The translations under genes were made by a program, and so were the position numbers. Positions 14,319 to 23,765 of a stretch of 30,070 bases of DNA are shown here, piece by piece. The notes under the pieces are model-generated. The model had not been told where the DNA came from. It searched no databases and worked only from the letters and a program-made list of their open reading frames with translations. How positions within the stretch are numbered: position 1 is the stretch's first letter; each line of letters starts with the position of its first letter. Source of the stretch: a virus; IMG/VR virus record IMGVR_UViG_3300042402_006460, positions 1-30,070 of that record; one strand, 5' to 3'.

Positions 14319-17300
14319 TTATACTCTTGGTTTTACAGTAGCAATTGCTCTCAACTGTCTAATCAGAGGAGGCATTGCTTGATTTTCTGCTGCCATTACA
14401 ATTTTGATTGAGAATGCATCAAAATCAGGTAAATCATCAACAGAATACTCATAATCCAAGAAAGATCTATCTGAAGTAAATTCTACTTTAGAGTCTGCAG
14501 ATCCATCATTTTGAGATTTATCAATAACTCTCTTAATTCCTTGTCCATCAACTTGATAATTCTTATAACCCGGGAACAACTCATAATTCTGAGAAATTCC
14601 TGGAGCATCTGCTCTAAAGAGTCTATAAAGAACTCTTACATCATTCATATCTGTATGACTTGCTGAGAGAAGAACTTTGATAGAGTTTGCAGGAATCTTC
14701 AATCTCACTGCCTTAGAAATGTAGACCATTTCATGCTTATCATCAAATAGAGATCTAACTGAATCATCATCTGCATAAGTTGAATTTTCATTCAATCCAT
14801 TTGGGCTGTTGATCAGATTAGAAGTTAGAACAGCATTAACTTTTATCAAATCAATAACTGGAGATACTCTCGTATCTGTTGTATTCATCAAGAATTCCAT
14901 AGTAAATGATCTGCTTCCTGGAGACTCTGTTATAAATTCTTGTTCATTTACTTCAGAACAAATTAATCTCGGAGAATCAAAATAAAATGTTGAGTTTAGA
15001 GGAATTGTAGTAAATCCTTTATCAGTGAAAGATTTCTCTGATCCACTAATACTTGTTCCAGTAAATGTTCTGACTCTTGCATTTAAGTTAGTTTTTCCTG
15101 GAATAATATAAGAAACATTTGGAGTAATTGCTTCAAATTGGATATTACTTGTAAGTACAGTTCCTGGTTCACCAGATTGTGCTGTTTCTGTGAAGTATAG
15201 ATCATTTGTACGATCTGATCCAATTCCAGTATTATTATAATCAGTATCAGAAGGATCTATTCTAATATGATAAGAATTAAGTGTTATAGGATGAGTTCCA
15301 ACTGGAAGATTTGTATCAACTTCGGCAAAATTATGAACCTTATTAATTCTTCTTAATGAGAATCCATTAAACTCATACTTATAAACAGGAACATTTGCAT
15401 CATAAGGTTGTGCTTGAGTTCCATCAACACCTCTTTCAGATACTGTCAGAGAGTTTGCACTTACAGATGTATATTTAATAACTTCATAACCAATAATTGC
15501 ATATCCAGGATTTGATACACTAACTGTAACTCCTTCAAAAGTTTCAAATCCAGCAGAGGAAACTACAGGAATTGATAATGCACTACTTGTAACTGCATCG
15601 GTTAGTCTTGAATTGACTCCATTTTGTGGAGGTCTCATCTCACTGATTTTTACATAATTTTCTGTAGAGTGCATACCATGATTAATTTGATTAATCTTCA
15701 TATGCAGTCCATCATAATAAGCATCAGGAATAATAGTTCCGATTGTTGCACCAGTAGAAACTGTACTTCCAATAGAATTTACATAAGTTAATGAATTAAT
15801 TCCAACACTAAAGTTTCCTTGAACATTATCTAAAATAAATGCATTTGGTATAGCAGAGGTTCCAGTAACTGTAAGTTTCCCACCAAATCCAACATTAAGA
15901 CCAAATTCCTTTTCCGGAATAATTAAAGAATCTCCTTGTAGATATCCAAATCCACCATTGGTAATGCTAACCGCAGAAATACCTGAACTTGAAACGGTAA
16001 TGTTTGCTTGAGCACCAAAACCAACTCCAGTTTCACTTTCTAAAGAAACTCCTGTAAAGGTTCCATTCGTATATCCAATACCAGTATTTGCGATACTGAT
16101 TGCTGTGATACTACCTGCAAGACCAACTAGTTTACCAGTTGCTGCTCCTTGTTTAATTGTAAGTCCGTTGGTGATTCCTGTTGTACTATATCCTGTAGAA
16201 CCAAGACCAACAGTAATTTTCTTAGCAAGAGGTAGGAATTGATTGCTACCGGTTACAGTAACTTTTTTGTTACCAAGAGAAAGTTTTGGATTATAGAATC
16301 TAACAAGACCTTCTGGAACAAAGTCTGCTCTATAAAGTCTATACTTTAAGTCCTCAAGTTGAGCAGGTGACCAAGTTGATCCATTTTGTGATTTGAATAG
16401 ACTTCCGAGTGTTGGTTGTACAGATATTTTAATTCCTGTTCCAAAATTAGGACTATCTCCAGGTAATATGGCATTTTGTCCAAGTTCAGAAATAAAGACT
16501 CTATACTGTGGACTCCCTGATAGTAAAACTATACTAAACTCAGAGGTTTGTTGACTTCCAACAGGAGCATTACGAACTTCAAGTTGTTGAGGACCTGGTA
16601 AATATACAGGAGATGGAAAAGTAAATCTTGTTGGAATGGTTGCATCCGGTGAAAGATTAATTTGATCAGGATCTAAAGTAACTTCAGAGAAAGGAACAAC
16701 CATATTACTTGGAACACCTGCAATCATAGGTCTAATTTGAAGTGTTACAGGTATAACCTCATCCTTTGTTTCAAAGAAAACTTCAACTGCAGTTATGAAA
16801 ACTCCAGTATTATCGCGAACATAGAATGATTGTGCAAGTGGATCGTGATTTTCCCATACTCTAAATTGATCTTGTCCAGAAGTACCTGTTTGTGTTCTTG
16901 TTACTGTAGTTGTATTTGTTGTTGTATTCGTAATTGTTGTTGTGTTTATATTAAAACTTTCTAGAATTGTTATATTTCTAGTTGTGAGAATATTGGTTGC
17001 TGTAACATTTGCAATTGCAGATGAAGAGAAGTCCTCTTGAGCAGAACTTTCATTAACTCTTGTATTTGAAATAAACTCTTGATAAGTTCTTCCAAGATCT
17101 TGTAAGTTTGGAGTATCAATAACAGTAAATGTGTTTCTTCCATTAACCCACTGAGGATTTCCTGGAACGTTTGGATCTGGAATAAACAATGAACCTACGA
17201 GTCTTCCACTATTATCAGAAAGAAGTCTAATATTAGTGATTCTTGCAACTGCACCTGAGGTCTTCCCGATCAGTTTCATATCTTGACCAATCTGACCATA

Positions 17301-20300
17301 AAACTCTACTTCTGATGGAAGTTCAAGTGCTCTTGTATCTACATTTAAGAATGTTGATGATTCACTATAGTCATTTGGAATTGGTTGTAAGTTATAAGGA
17401 TTTAATATGAAAACATCAGGTTTTGGTAGTGTTGCTGGATTTTGTGGTAAAACTTGACCTGTTGTAAAATCAACTATAGGTACTGGATTTGTAAATGTTG
17501 ATGGATCTGAACCATCAAAAGGTCCAGTTCTATGATTTGGTTTGCAAAGTCTAAATCTTATTTTTGCTGATGGAAAATGAGGATCACTTTCTACGGTTTC
17601 TCCAATTTCGAACTTACCTGAAACCATTTCAATTTCAAGTAATTTTGGAATTATGTACTTAGCGACATCAATTCCTTGGAAGAAACTATAGAATCTTGTG
17701 CGAGGTCTTAATCCTTTTACATCAAATTCAATATTTCTACTTCTTAAATATCTTACTGGTTCTGTATAATTGGAAATTGACTCTGAAGTAGTATCTGTAG
17801 TGATAATTTCTTCAGGAACAATAATAGTATTAGTATTGCTAGTAGAAGATGTGGTTGTTGTAGTATCTCTTGTTTCTGTAACAGATACGCTACCAGTTCC
17901 TGGAACAAAATTAATTACCGATCTTGCATTAGAATTTATTGTACCAATTGAAGTTAAAAACTGTCTAGCAATATCTGGTGGTAAAAGTTGATTAATTAAA
18001 TTTCTATCTGCTTGAGTTACACTTCTCTTAAATACATTTAACTGAATTACATCACGACCAATTACGTTTGCTCTTTCACCCACACCAGCAGTGGTAATGT
18101 TACTTGCTGTTTTGTTGTTATCTATTCTAACAGGTTGTCCACCGATGCTTGTTACACCAGTTAAGAGAGTTCTTGCATTTCCAATCCAATCAAAAGGATT
18201 AATTCCTGTTTGTTGATTTGGAGGATTGTTAACAAATACATCTCTATTGATAGTATCGTTAATGGTAATTGTTGAATTCTGATCTGGTCTATCTACTATA
18301 TTTCTTATTTCATTAAAACTTGTTGTAGTAATTGCTATTTCATCAATCCAACTATCTTCTGGTGGATTGAGTGTAATGATTCCAGTCCAATATCTAACTA
18401 AGAATGGAGTAACGCTTTCAGTTTTAGTTGCATAAATTTGCTCAAAATAAAGAACTTCATTATAATTAAGTGTGAGTAAATCTCCAGTTTTTCTGATATT
18501 TGGTGATCCTAAATCAGAAACATAACTTTGGTCTACATTTGGATTGAATGTTTGCCCAACTCCACTAATTGCCTCAGAACCAAGTTGTAAGTCTAAAGCA
18601 GTTGTGTAATGTAGAGGTCTTAGAGTATTGGAACTTGTATCCATACAAGATTTAAATGCTGGATTTTGAAGATCATTGTACTCATTAGAACTAAAATTAT
18701 CAACAAAGAATCCACACTTAAATCTATCTAATCCAGTTTCTGCATCTTTAATCGTAAAGTTTTCAGTTTTACTTTCAAGCATTGAAAGAGTAGTAAATCT
18801 TTCAACTCTTTCAATTCTATTTTCAAGTAATGCAATGTCCGTCATTCTATATCTCTTGTATTCAGACATATCAACGTTTACATTTTTTACATCATAAACA
18901 TAAGGACCGATGAATACGGTTGCAATATCTAATGAATTACTCTTTAATGGCGGTGGAATTGGACTTGATGATGGATTTCCTTGAACAACCTCAAATGTTC
19001 CATCGCTATTTAAGAAGACTCTATCAATTCTTCCAACATAATATGAGTATGATAAGAATAGATTTTCTCCTGGTGCAAGAATATATTCTGAGTACTGACC
19101 ATCACTCGCAAAGTTTCTTGAATCAAATTCAAATGGAGACTTTGAAGTACCTGAATATGGAGCAACTCTCGGACGAATATCAATAAAGTCTGTTAATCTT
19201 CCTCCATTATAGAAAGGAACATTGGTTTTAAAGTCATTTTCGCTGTAACTATTAACTGTAATAATCTCTCCGGTATCTGTAGAATCAATCGTATAGTTTT
19301 GGAATATAATTTTTAATTTTCCTTTTGGTTCTCCTATATTATTTTTTCTAATGATTCTTGAGAAATCATAATAAGTGTCTCTTTGTCCATCATCAAAGAT
19401 AAAGTTCTGAGTGATGTTCTTATCACCTAAAGTTTTATTCGCAATAATTGCTTCTTCTTTAGAATCTTGTCCAATAACAACTTCGTTTAAATCAAATTGA
19501 ATAGTATTCAAATAAGTATACTCTAACTTATCTGAATTAATCTTTGCAGTTATAAGAGCAACGGCACCAGAAGTTTTACCTTCAATTTGCTCACCAATTA
19601 CATATTTTGTATTTCCTGCTGGATTTCCTGTAATTTGTAGTGTTGGAAGACTTGGATTAGTAATTCCGTTAGACTCATAAACAGCAAGAACTCTTACAAC
19701 ATCAGGAACATTTAAACTAATCTCTTTATCTTGAACTCTTGTTCCATAGACTTGACTATAAGTTAGTCCATCATTAAGAGTTGTTGTTCCAATTCCAGAT
19801 GAAACTGATTTGGAATTGGAAACTACAATTGAAGATACTTTGTTTAACTTTTTAGTTTTTGAATTAACTCTAATGTTCTTAACGGTTGCAATTAATTTTG
19901 CATTTGAACCACTTGCTTTTGTTAATCCATTAAATGTTAAAGTTTTTCCATCCAAACTTACATTATATTTGTCTGATCTCATAGGTTCTATAGAACCATC
20001 ACTATAGGTAATAACAAATCTATCCTCATCAAACGAATCAAAGAAAACATCAACGTCTGCTGGATCAATTGTTACTGAAATTGAATTACCAGAGAAAGAA
20101 GAAATATTATAAGAACGTCTTTGAAGTACTTCGTTACCTTCTAAAGTAATCGAGGAAATATTATCTGGATATAATCTTGTCAGAAGTGAAGAATCTTCTA
20201 TATTAATAGAAGATGCTACTCTGATTATATTTGAAACCTGGAATGATCCAGTCTGCAGTTTTCCATTGCAGACACCAGAGACTGTTGTAATTCCTGTGAT

Positions 20301-22184
20301 TGTGAAGTTGGTGCCACCAGCACCAACAGCAGTAACCTTATTATAAATTGGATCTCCACTGAAAGTGGTACTTGCATATGAAACAATATCACCAACTTTT
20401 ACGATATTAGTAAATACATTTTCGAGACCTGCTGATACAAGTCCATCATTAACATTGAAGGTAGTTCCTGGTTTTGCAATATATGACCTTCTCGATAAAA
20501 CTATATCAGCATTAAATGTTGTTACTCCAACTTGAGAATAAACTGATTTAATATCGGATATAGAATAATCAGTTACTGAATCAATTAATCTACCATCATC
20601 AATTCCATTAATTATAATTTGCTCATTTTCTAAGAAATTACCAGATGTTTGATATAAAGTTAATATAGTGCTTCCTGCCGAAACAGTGCTCTTTAGGTAT
20701 CCAGTTGCTTTACTTTTCTTTCCTTCAATAAAGGTAGGTACAGTAAGATCTAAAGTAAAGGATGTTGTAAGACCTAGTTTAGTAAACGTTTGGATATCAA
20801 AAAGTCTGAGATTCAAACGACTTGTATCATCAACATAGTCACTTTCTGGAACAAAATCATATATTCTTGCAACACCAATAGTTGTTCCAGTAGCAACATA
20901 TGCGGTTTCTCCAATACGAGAATCCATTAAACTTATTGTAGCATCGGTTCCAAGTCCGATCGAAGGAGCACCATATGCATTATTAAGAACAACTAAATTA
21001 CCTGCACTATATGGAATAACCTGATTCTCTATAGTTTCAGTTGTTCTTGGTTTTGGAACATCTAAAAGTCTTGGCGCAATGGTTTCTACATCATATCCAT
21101 TTACATATGCTTTTCCTGGCCCAATCTGATAGATCATCAAATCTTCAGATGGATTATTTCCTTGAACAGTCTTTTGATCTTTAAAGAATACACCTTGGTT
21201 CAAAACTCTATCATTTAAACTATCTCTAACAAATAGTGTAAATGGAGAAACAAAGTAGTTACCAGACTCATCAAAAGTTCTTCTTGCTAACTCGTCTCTA
21301 ATTAGATTATATTGTGGATTCTTATTGAAAAACTGAGGAACACCATTTTCAACTCTTAAAATTTCTACGAAATTATCAGTTTCTGTATCATCTATAGATT
21401 TTTTGGATAGTTCTAATGTAATCTTAAATCTATCTGCGCCTGGCGCTGCGAAGTTAGAAAATCCTTGAGCATTATCAAACAAAGTAGGATCTTCGTCTGA
21501 AGTTACAACCTCTTCAATAATATCAAATCCAACTTTATATGATGGTGCAGTAGAGTACTGATCAAGAATAATAGTCTGATCTACTACTCTTGCAAAAAAT
21601 CCTCTTACAAAATAAATACCACTTGCTACTGATACTGCAGAACCTTCAGAAATAGCGTTTGCTGATATTGTATTACAGATACCCTGTCCAACTTGAATTG
21701 TAAAGTTTCCATATGTTAATGGAGTTTCAAGTGTTAGAGTCTCAGAATTTTGAAAGGTTCTATTTTCAAAATCTGCTCCACCACTTTCTAGATATTTTAG
21801 ATATAAAGTATAGTTTCCTCTTTCAGATTCGGTATTTTTGAGTAAGAAAACAACCTCAGCAGAAACTCCACTTACCGATCCTCTAAGTTTCTTACCTAAG
21901 ATTTGATCAAAGTAAAGTGAAATTGGAGCGCCATTAAAAGCAGGTTCAATTTCTACAGCATAAAGAGGATTTTCATATCTTAACTGACCTGGAATTACAA
22001 CAGATCCCTCTTTAAAAATATGTTTACCATATTGTTCAATTTGATTTTGAAGAATTGACTGTAAACCAGTTAATTCTCTTGCTTGAATTGGATATCCGGG
22101 TTTAAATAAAACCTTATAATAGTCTTTATTTGTATCAAAATCGTCAAAATATGGAGAGACGTTGAGGTTAGTTTCCTGTGGCAT
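14319..22184 (-). CDS. Giant DUF4815-type baseplate/tail structural protein, 2621 aa
   Basis: The N-terminus (LNVSPYFDDFDTNKDYYKVL, then FKPGYPIQARELTGLQSILQ) marks the DUF4815 family of myovirus tail structural proteins. About 1110-1180 is a helical stretch (IALLENRIERVERFTTLSML) followed by GLDRFKCGFFVDNF. About 1775-1830 has the family motif DPLAQSFYV with GVFITAVEVFFETKDE and IPVTLQIRP, a beta domain. Two Thr/Asn-rich linkers lie near 1435-1470 and 1744-1765. Further on are GGxGY repeats (15905-16140) and an EVIKYTSVSANSLTVSERG module (15370-15609). In T4 this interval holds genes 9-12 and wac. One gene here fills it, so it probably contributes outer baseplate or fibre-attachment parts. 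DUF name from memory; T4 equivalence is inference. The frame is uninterrupted, with its start 6 bases after gp8. Confidence 0.85.
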   Translation of the reverse strand: MPQETNLNVSPYFDDFDTNKDYYKVLFKPGYPIQARELTGLQSILQNQIEQYGKHIFKEGSVVIPGQLRYENPLYAVEIEPAFNGAPISLYFDQILGKKLRGSVSGVSAEVVFLLKNTESERGNYTLYLKYLESGGADFENRTFQNSETLTLETPLTYGNFTIQVGQGICNTISANAISEGSAVSVASGIYFVRGFFARVVDQTIILDQYSTAPSYKVGFDIIEEVVTSDEDPTLFDNAQGFSNFAAPGADRFKITLELSKKSIDDTETDNFVEILRVENGVPQFFNKNPQYNLIRDELARRTFDESGNYFVSPFTLFVRDSLNDRVLNQGVFFKDQKTVQGNNPSEDLMIYQIGPGKAYVNGYDVETIAPRLLDVPKPRTTETIENQVIPYSAGNLVVLNNAYGAPSIGLGTDATISLMDSRIGETAYVATGTTIGVARIYDFVPESDYVDDTSRLNLRLFDIQTFTKLGLTTSFTLDLTVPTFIEGKKSKATGYLKSTVSAGSTILTLYQTSGNFLENEQIIINGIDDGRLIDSVTDYSISDIKSVYSQVGVTTFNADIVLSRRSYIAKPGTTFNVNDGLVSAGLENVFTNIVKVGDIVSYASTTFSGDPIYNKVTAVGAGGTNFTITGITTVSGVCNGKLQTGSFQVSNIIRVASSINIEDSSLLTRLYPDNISSITLEGNEVLQRRSYNISSFSGNSISVTIDPADVDVFFDSFDEDRFVITYSDGSIEPMRSDKYNVSLDGKTLTFNGLTKASGSNAKLIATVKNIRVNSKTKKLNKVSSIVVSNSKSVSSGIGTTTLNDGLTYSQVYGTRVQDKEISLNVPDVVRVLAVYESNGITNPSLPTLQITGNPAGNTKYVIGEQIEGKTSGAVALITAKINSDKLEYTYLNTIQFDLNEVVIGQDSKEEAIIANKTLGDKNITQNFIFDDGQRDTYYDFSRIIRKNNIGEPKGKLKIIFQNYTIDSTDTGEIITVNSYSENDFKTNVPFYNGGRLTDFIDIRPRVAPYSGTSKSPFEFDSRNFASDGQYSEYILAPGENLFLSYSYYVGRIDRVFLNSDGTFEVVQGNPSSSPIPPPLKSNSLDIATVFIGPYVYDVKNVNVDMSEYKRYRMTDIALLENRIERVERFTTLSMLESKTENFTIKDAETGLDRFKCGFFVDNFSSNEYNDLQNPAFKSCMDTSSNTLRPLHYTTALDLQLGSEAISGVGQTFNPNVDQSYVSDLGSPNIRKTGDLLTLNYNEVLYFEQIYATKTESVTPFLVRYWTGIITLNPPEDSWIDEIAITTTSFNEIRNIVDRPDQNSTITINDTINRDVFVNNPPNQQTGINPFDWIGNARTLLTGVTSIGGQPVRIDNNKTASNITTAGVGERANVIGRDVIQLNVFKRSVTQADRNLINQLLPPDIARQFLTSIGTINSNARSVINFVPGTGSVSVTETRDTTTTTSSTSNTNTIIVPEEIITTDTTSESISNYTEPVRYLRSRNIEFDVKGLRPRTRFYSFFQGIDVAKYIIPKLLEIEMVSGKFEIGETVESDPHFPSAKIRFRLCKPNHRTGPFDGSDPSTFTNPVPIVDFTTGQVLPQNPATLPKPDVFILNPYNLQPIPNDYSESSTFLNVDTRALELPSEVEFYGQIGQDMKLIGKTSGAVARITNIRLLSDNSGRLVGSLFIPDPNVPGNPQWVNGRNTFTVIDTPNLQDLGRTYQEFISNTRVNESSAQEDFSSSAIANVTATNILTTRNITILESFNINTTTITNTTTNTTTVTRTQTGTSGQDQFRVWENHDPLAQSFYVRDNTGVFITAVEVFFETKDEVIPVTLQIRPMIAGVPSNMVVPFSEVTLDPDQINLSPDATIPTRFTFPSPVYLPGPQQLEVRNAPVGSQQTSEFSIVLLSGSPQYRVFISELGQNAILPGDSPNFGTGIKISVQPTLGSLFKSQNGSTWSPAQLEDLKYRLYRADFVPEGLVRFYNPKLSLGNKKVTVTGSNQFLPLAKKITVGLGSTGYSTTGITNGLTIKQGAATGKLVGLAGSITAISIANTGIGYTNGTFTGVSLESETGVGFGAQANITVSSSGISAVSITNGGFGYLQGDSLIIPEKEFGLNVGFGGKLTVTGTSAIPNAFILDNVQGNFSVGINSLTYVNSIGSTVSTGATIGTIIPDAYYDGLHMKINQINHGMHSTENYVKISEMRPPQNGVNSRLTDAVTSSALSIPVVSSAGFETFEGVTVSVSNPGYAIIGYEVIKYTSVSANSLTVSERGVDGTQAQPYDANVPVYKYEFNGFSLRRINKVHNFAEVDTNLPVGTHPITLNSYHIRIDPSDTDYNNTGIGSDRTNDLYFTETAQSGEPGTVLTSNIQFEAITPNVSYIIPGKTNLNARVRTFTGTSISGSEKSFTDKGFTTIPLNSTFYFDSPRLICSEVNEQEFITESPGSRSFTMEFLMNTTDTRVSPVIDLIKVNAVLTSNLINSPNGLNENSTYADDDSVRSLFDDKHEMVYISKAVRLKIPANSIKVLLSASHTDMNDVRVLYRLFRADAPGISQNYELFPGYKNYQVDGQGIKRVIDKSQNDGSADSKVEFTSDRSFLDYEYSVDDLPDFDAFSIKIVMAAENQAMPPLIRQLRAIATVKPRV
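15905..16140 (-). repeat. Two GGxGYT-type repeats in the 2621-aa gene
   Basis: Units ITAISIANTGIGYTNGTFTG and ISAVSITNGGFGYLQGDSLI, about 40 residues apart, the same unit type as in gp14, gp8 and the other giant protein. Confidence 0.65.
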
Positions 22185-22190
22185 AATTCT

Positions 22191-23741
22191 TTAGAATTGC
22201 AAAATGACTTTGATATCTTCTTTTTGGTTTTGTGATCTAGTAATTGATGGTCTATTATCGACGTAAATAATATTTCCTGAGTATTTTTTAACCTCTGGAT
22301 TTGCTACACCACCAATAAAAGACTGTCCAAGATTATATGTTCTATTATTTAGTGTGGTTGATACGCCTGTAAATGCGGTATCAATATAAAGATTTGTACC
22401 TGTTATGAAAGTTGTTCCTCCAGTTCCAACAGAATTTGTAAATCTATTCAATTGAATTCCATAGGTTGGAGAGGCATTTTGAGAACCATCTGTGTTAAAT
22501 CCTACAAGACTCTTATCTTGCCAGTATTTTAAAACACCTGTATTTGTATCATAAGATACAACTCTTCCTACTGCTGTTGTTCCTGTGCTTATGGTTTGAG
22601 TAAATGTCGAATTTGCAGTAAAAGTTGCAGTATCAAATCCGGTTCCAGCAAGTTTCAATGCATAAACTGCACTTGCTTTATCTAAATCCAATAAAGAGGA
22701 AGAATTGAATGCCTGTGGATTTTCTACAAGACCAACTCTTGCAATTTTATTTCCAGTAATAAAGTCTGGATTCTCTAAGTCATTTTCAATTCTAGAATAA
22801 ATTAAAACGTTATATGCTCCAAGTTCTCTATAAATATCTGCACCGTGACCTCCTTTTGGTGGTATAATAACATCAAAAGTTGGTGTTACTGCTCCTGTTG
22901 GAACATTACCACCAATTAAATCAACAGTTCCATAAGTATAACCAGAACCACCAATAGAAACTGTAACTGATTCAACTTTAGAATCATTATTAACGACTAT
23001 GGTTGCTTTTGCTCCTTGCCCATCACCTTTAATTGGAACATTTGTATAAGTTCTATTCGCTGTTCCTACACCGACTCCACGATCTGTGATCGTAATGATC
23101 TTAAGTTGATTATTAGTAATAGCAGCATTAGTTCTAATTGCTGCACTCTCAGAACTAGTTTCCCAATCTTTTGGAACAGGTATAAAATTAACAGTATCGA
23201 ACTTTATGACCTCGCTTGGTTTGATTGTATAAAGATATTTCCAAATATAACCATCACCACTATCTCCAGCTGCTTTTGGTTCTAAATCAGTAAAAGTTGG
23301 TTCATCAAGAGATGGTCTTCCTGCTGGATTTTCTGGATCTGTACCATTTTGAAGACAGATATAAACTCTATAATCACTATTGATTACATAATAATTTGAT
23401 GAATATAGACTGGTTGCTCCAGATGGTAGTGATGTATTTGTTCTACTAATATCATGACGATACATATCATAAATTGATCCAGACGACCAAGTTATTTTAC
23501 GAATAACTTGATTTACATCACTTGCTTTAATTTTCTTCAAAGCAACCATAGTGTCCCAATAATCGTTTTCCTGCTCAAAACTATCTTTTGGTGCTGGAGG
23601 ATTATTTTCCCAGTTAGAAGCATAATCAGTTGCATTAGTTAAACCAACAAAAGAATAATAAGAATTTGAAGAAGAAGTCGCTGCTGCAACAAAATTCTTC
23701 GCATTCAAAATTCTTAACTGATCAGTTATAATTGCAGACAT
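22191..23741 (-). CDS. 8: Baseplate wedge protein gp8 with inserted beta modules
   Basis: Protein of 516 residues (T4 gp8 is 334). gp8 is a dimeric component of the baseplate wedge, assembled onto gp7/gp10. Matches to T4: the N-terminal MSAIITDQLRILNAKNF, then YWDTMVALKKIKASDVNQVI (61-80), DYRVYICLQN (123-132), SGDGYIWKYLYTIKP (161-175; T4 GDGYVWEYLFEIPP), FIPVPKDWE (186-194), and the end GNIIYVDNRPSITRSQNQKE plus DIKVILQF (489-516; T4 EMIYMENRPPIIMAMDQTEE then INILFTF). Extra material lies at about 208-300 (repeat with VSIGGSGYTYGTVDLIG) and 372-425 (TAVGRVVSYDTNTGVLKYW), the same module types found in gp14. A CATAAATA box just upstream may be a late promoter. Confidence 0.92.
   Translation of the reverse strand: MSAIITDQLRILNAKNFVAAATSSSNSYYSFVGLTNATDYASNWENNPPAPKDSFEQENDYWDTMVALKKIKASDVNQVIRKITWSSGSIYDMYRHDISRTNTSLPSGATSLYSSNYYVINSDYRVYICLQNGTDPENPAGRPSLDEPTFTDLEPKAAGDSGDGYIWKYLYTIKPSEVIKFDTVNFIPVPKDWETSSESAAIRTNAAITNNQLKIITITDRGVGVGTANRTYTNVPIKGDGQGAKATIVVNNDSKVESVTVSIGGSGYTYGTVDLIGGNVPTGAVTPTFDVIIPPKGGHGADIYRELGAYNVLIYSRIENDLENPDFITGNKIARVGLVENPQAFNSSSLLDLDKASAVYALKLAGTGFDTATFTANSTFTQTISTGTTAVGRVVSYDTNTGVLKYWQDKSLVGFNTDGSQNASPTYGIQLNRFTNSVGTGGTTFITGTNLYIDTAFTGVSTTLNNRTYNLGQSFIGGVANPEVKKYSGNIIYVDNRPSITRSQNQKEDIKVILQF
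22914..23105 (-). repeat. GGxGYT-type repeat block inserted in gp8
   Basis: Residues 213-276 of gp8: KIITITDRGVGVGTANRTYT followed by VESVTVSIGGSGYTYGTVDL. Absent from T4 gp8 and placed between its conserved FIPVP and YNVLIYSRIEN regions. Confidence 0.65.
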
Positions 23742-23757
23742 TTTACGGTTTTTTATC

Positions 23758-23765
23758 TATTTATG
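23758..23765 (-). promoter_or_regulatory. Possible late promoter CATAAATA before gp8
   Basis: CATAAATA on the minus strand overlaps the stop codon of the upstream giant gene, about 17 bases before the gp8 ATG. It fits NATAAATA but would leave a very short leader, so support is weak. Confidence 0.35.
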
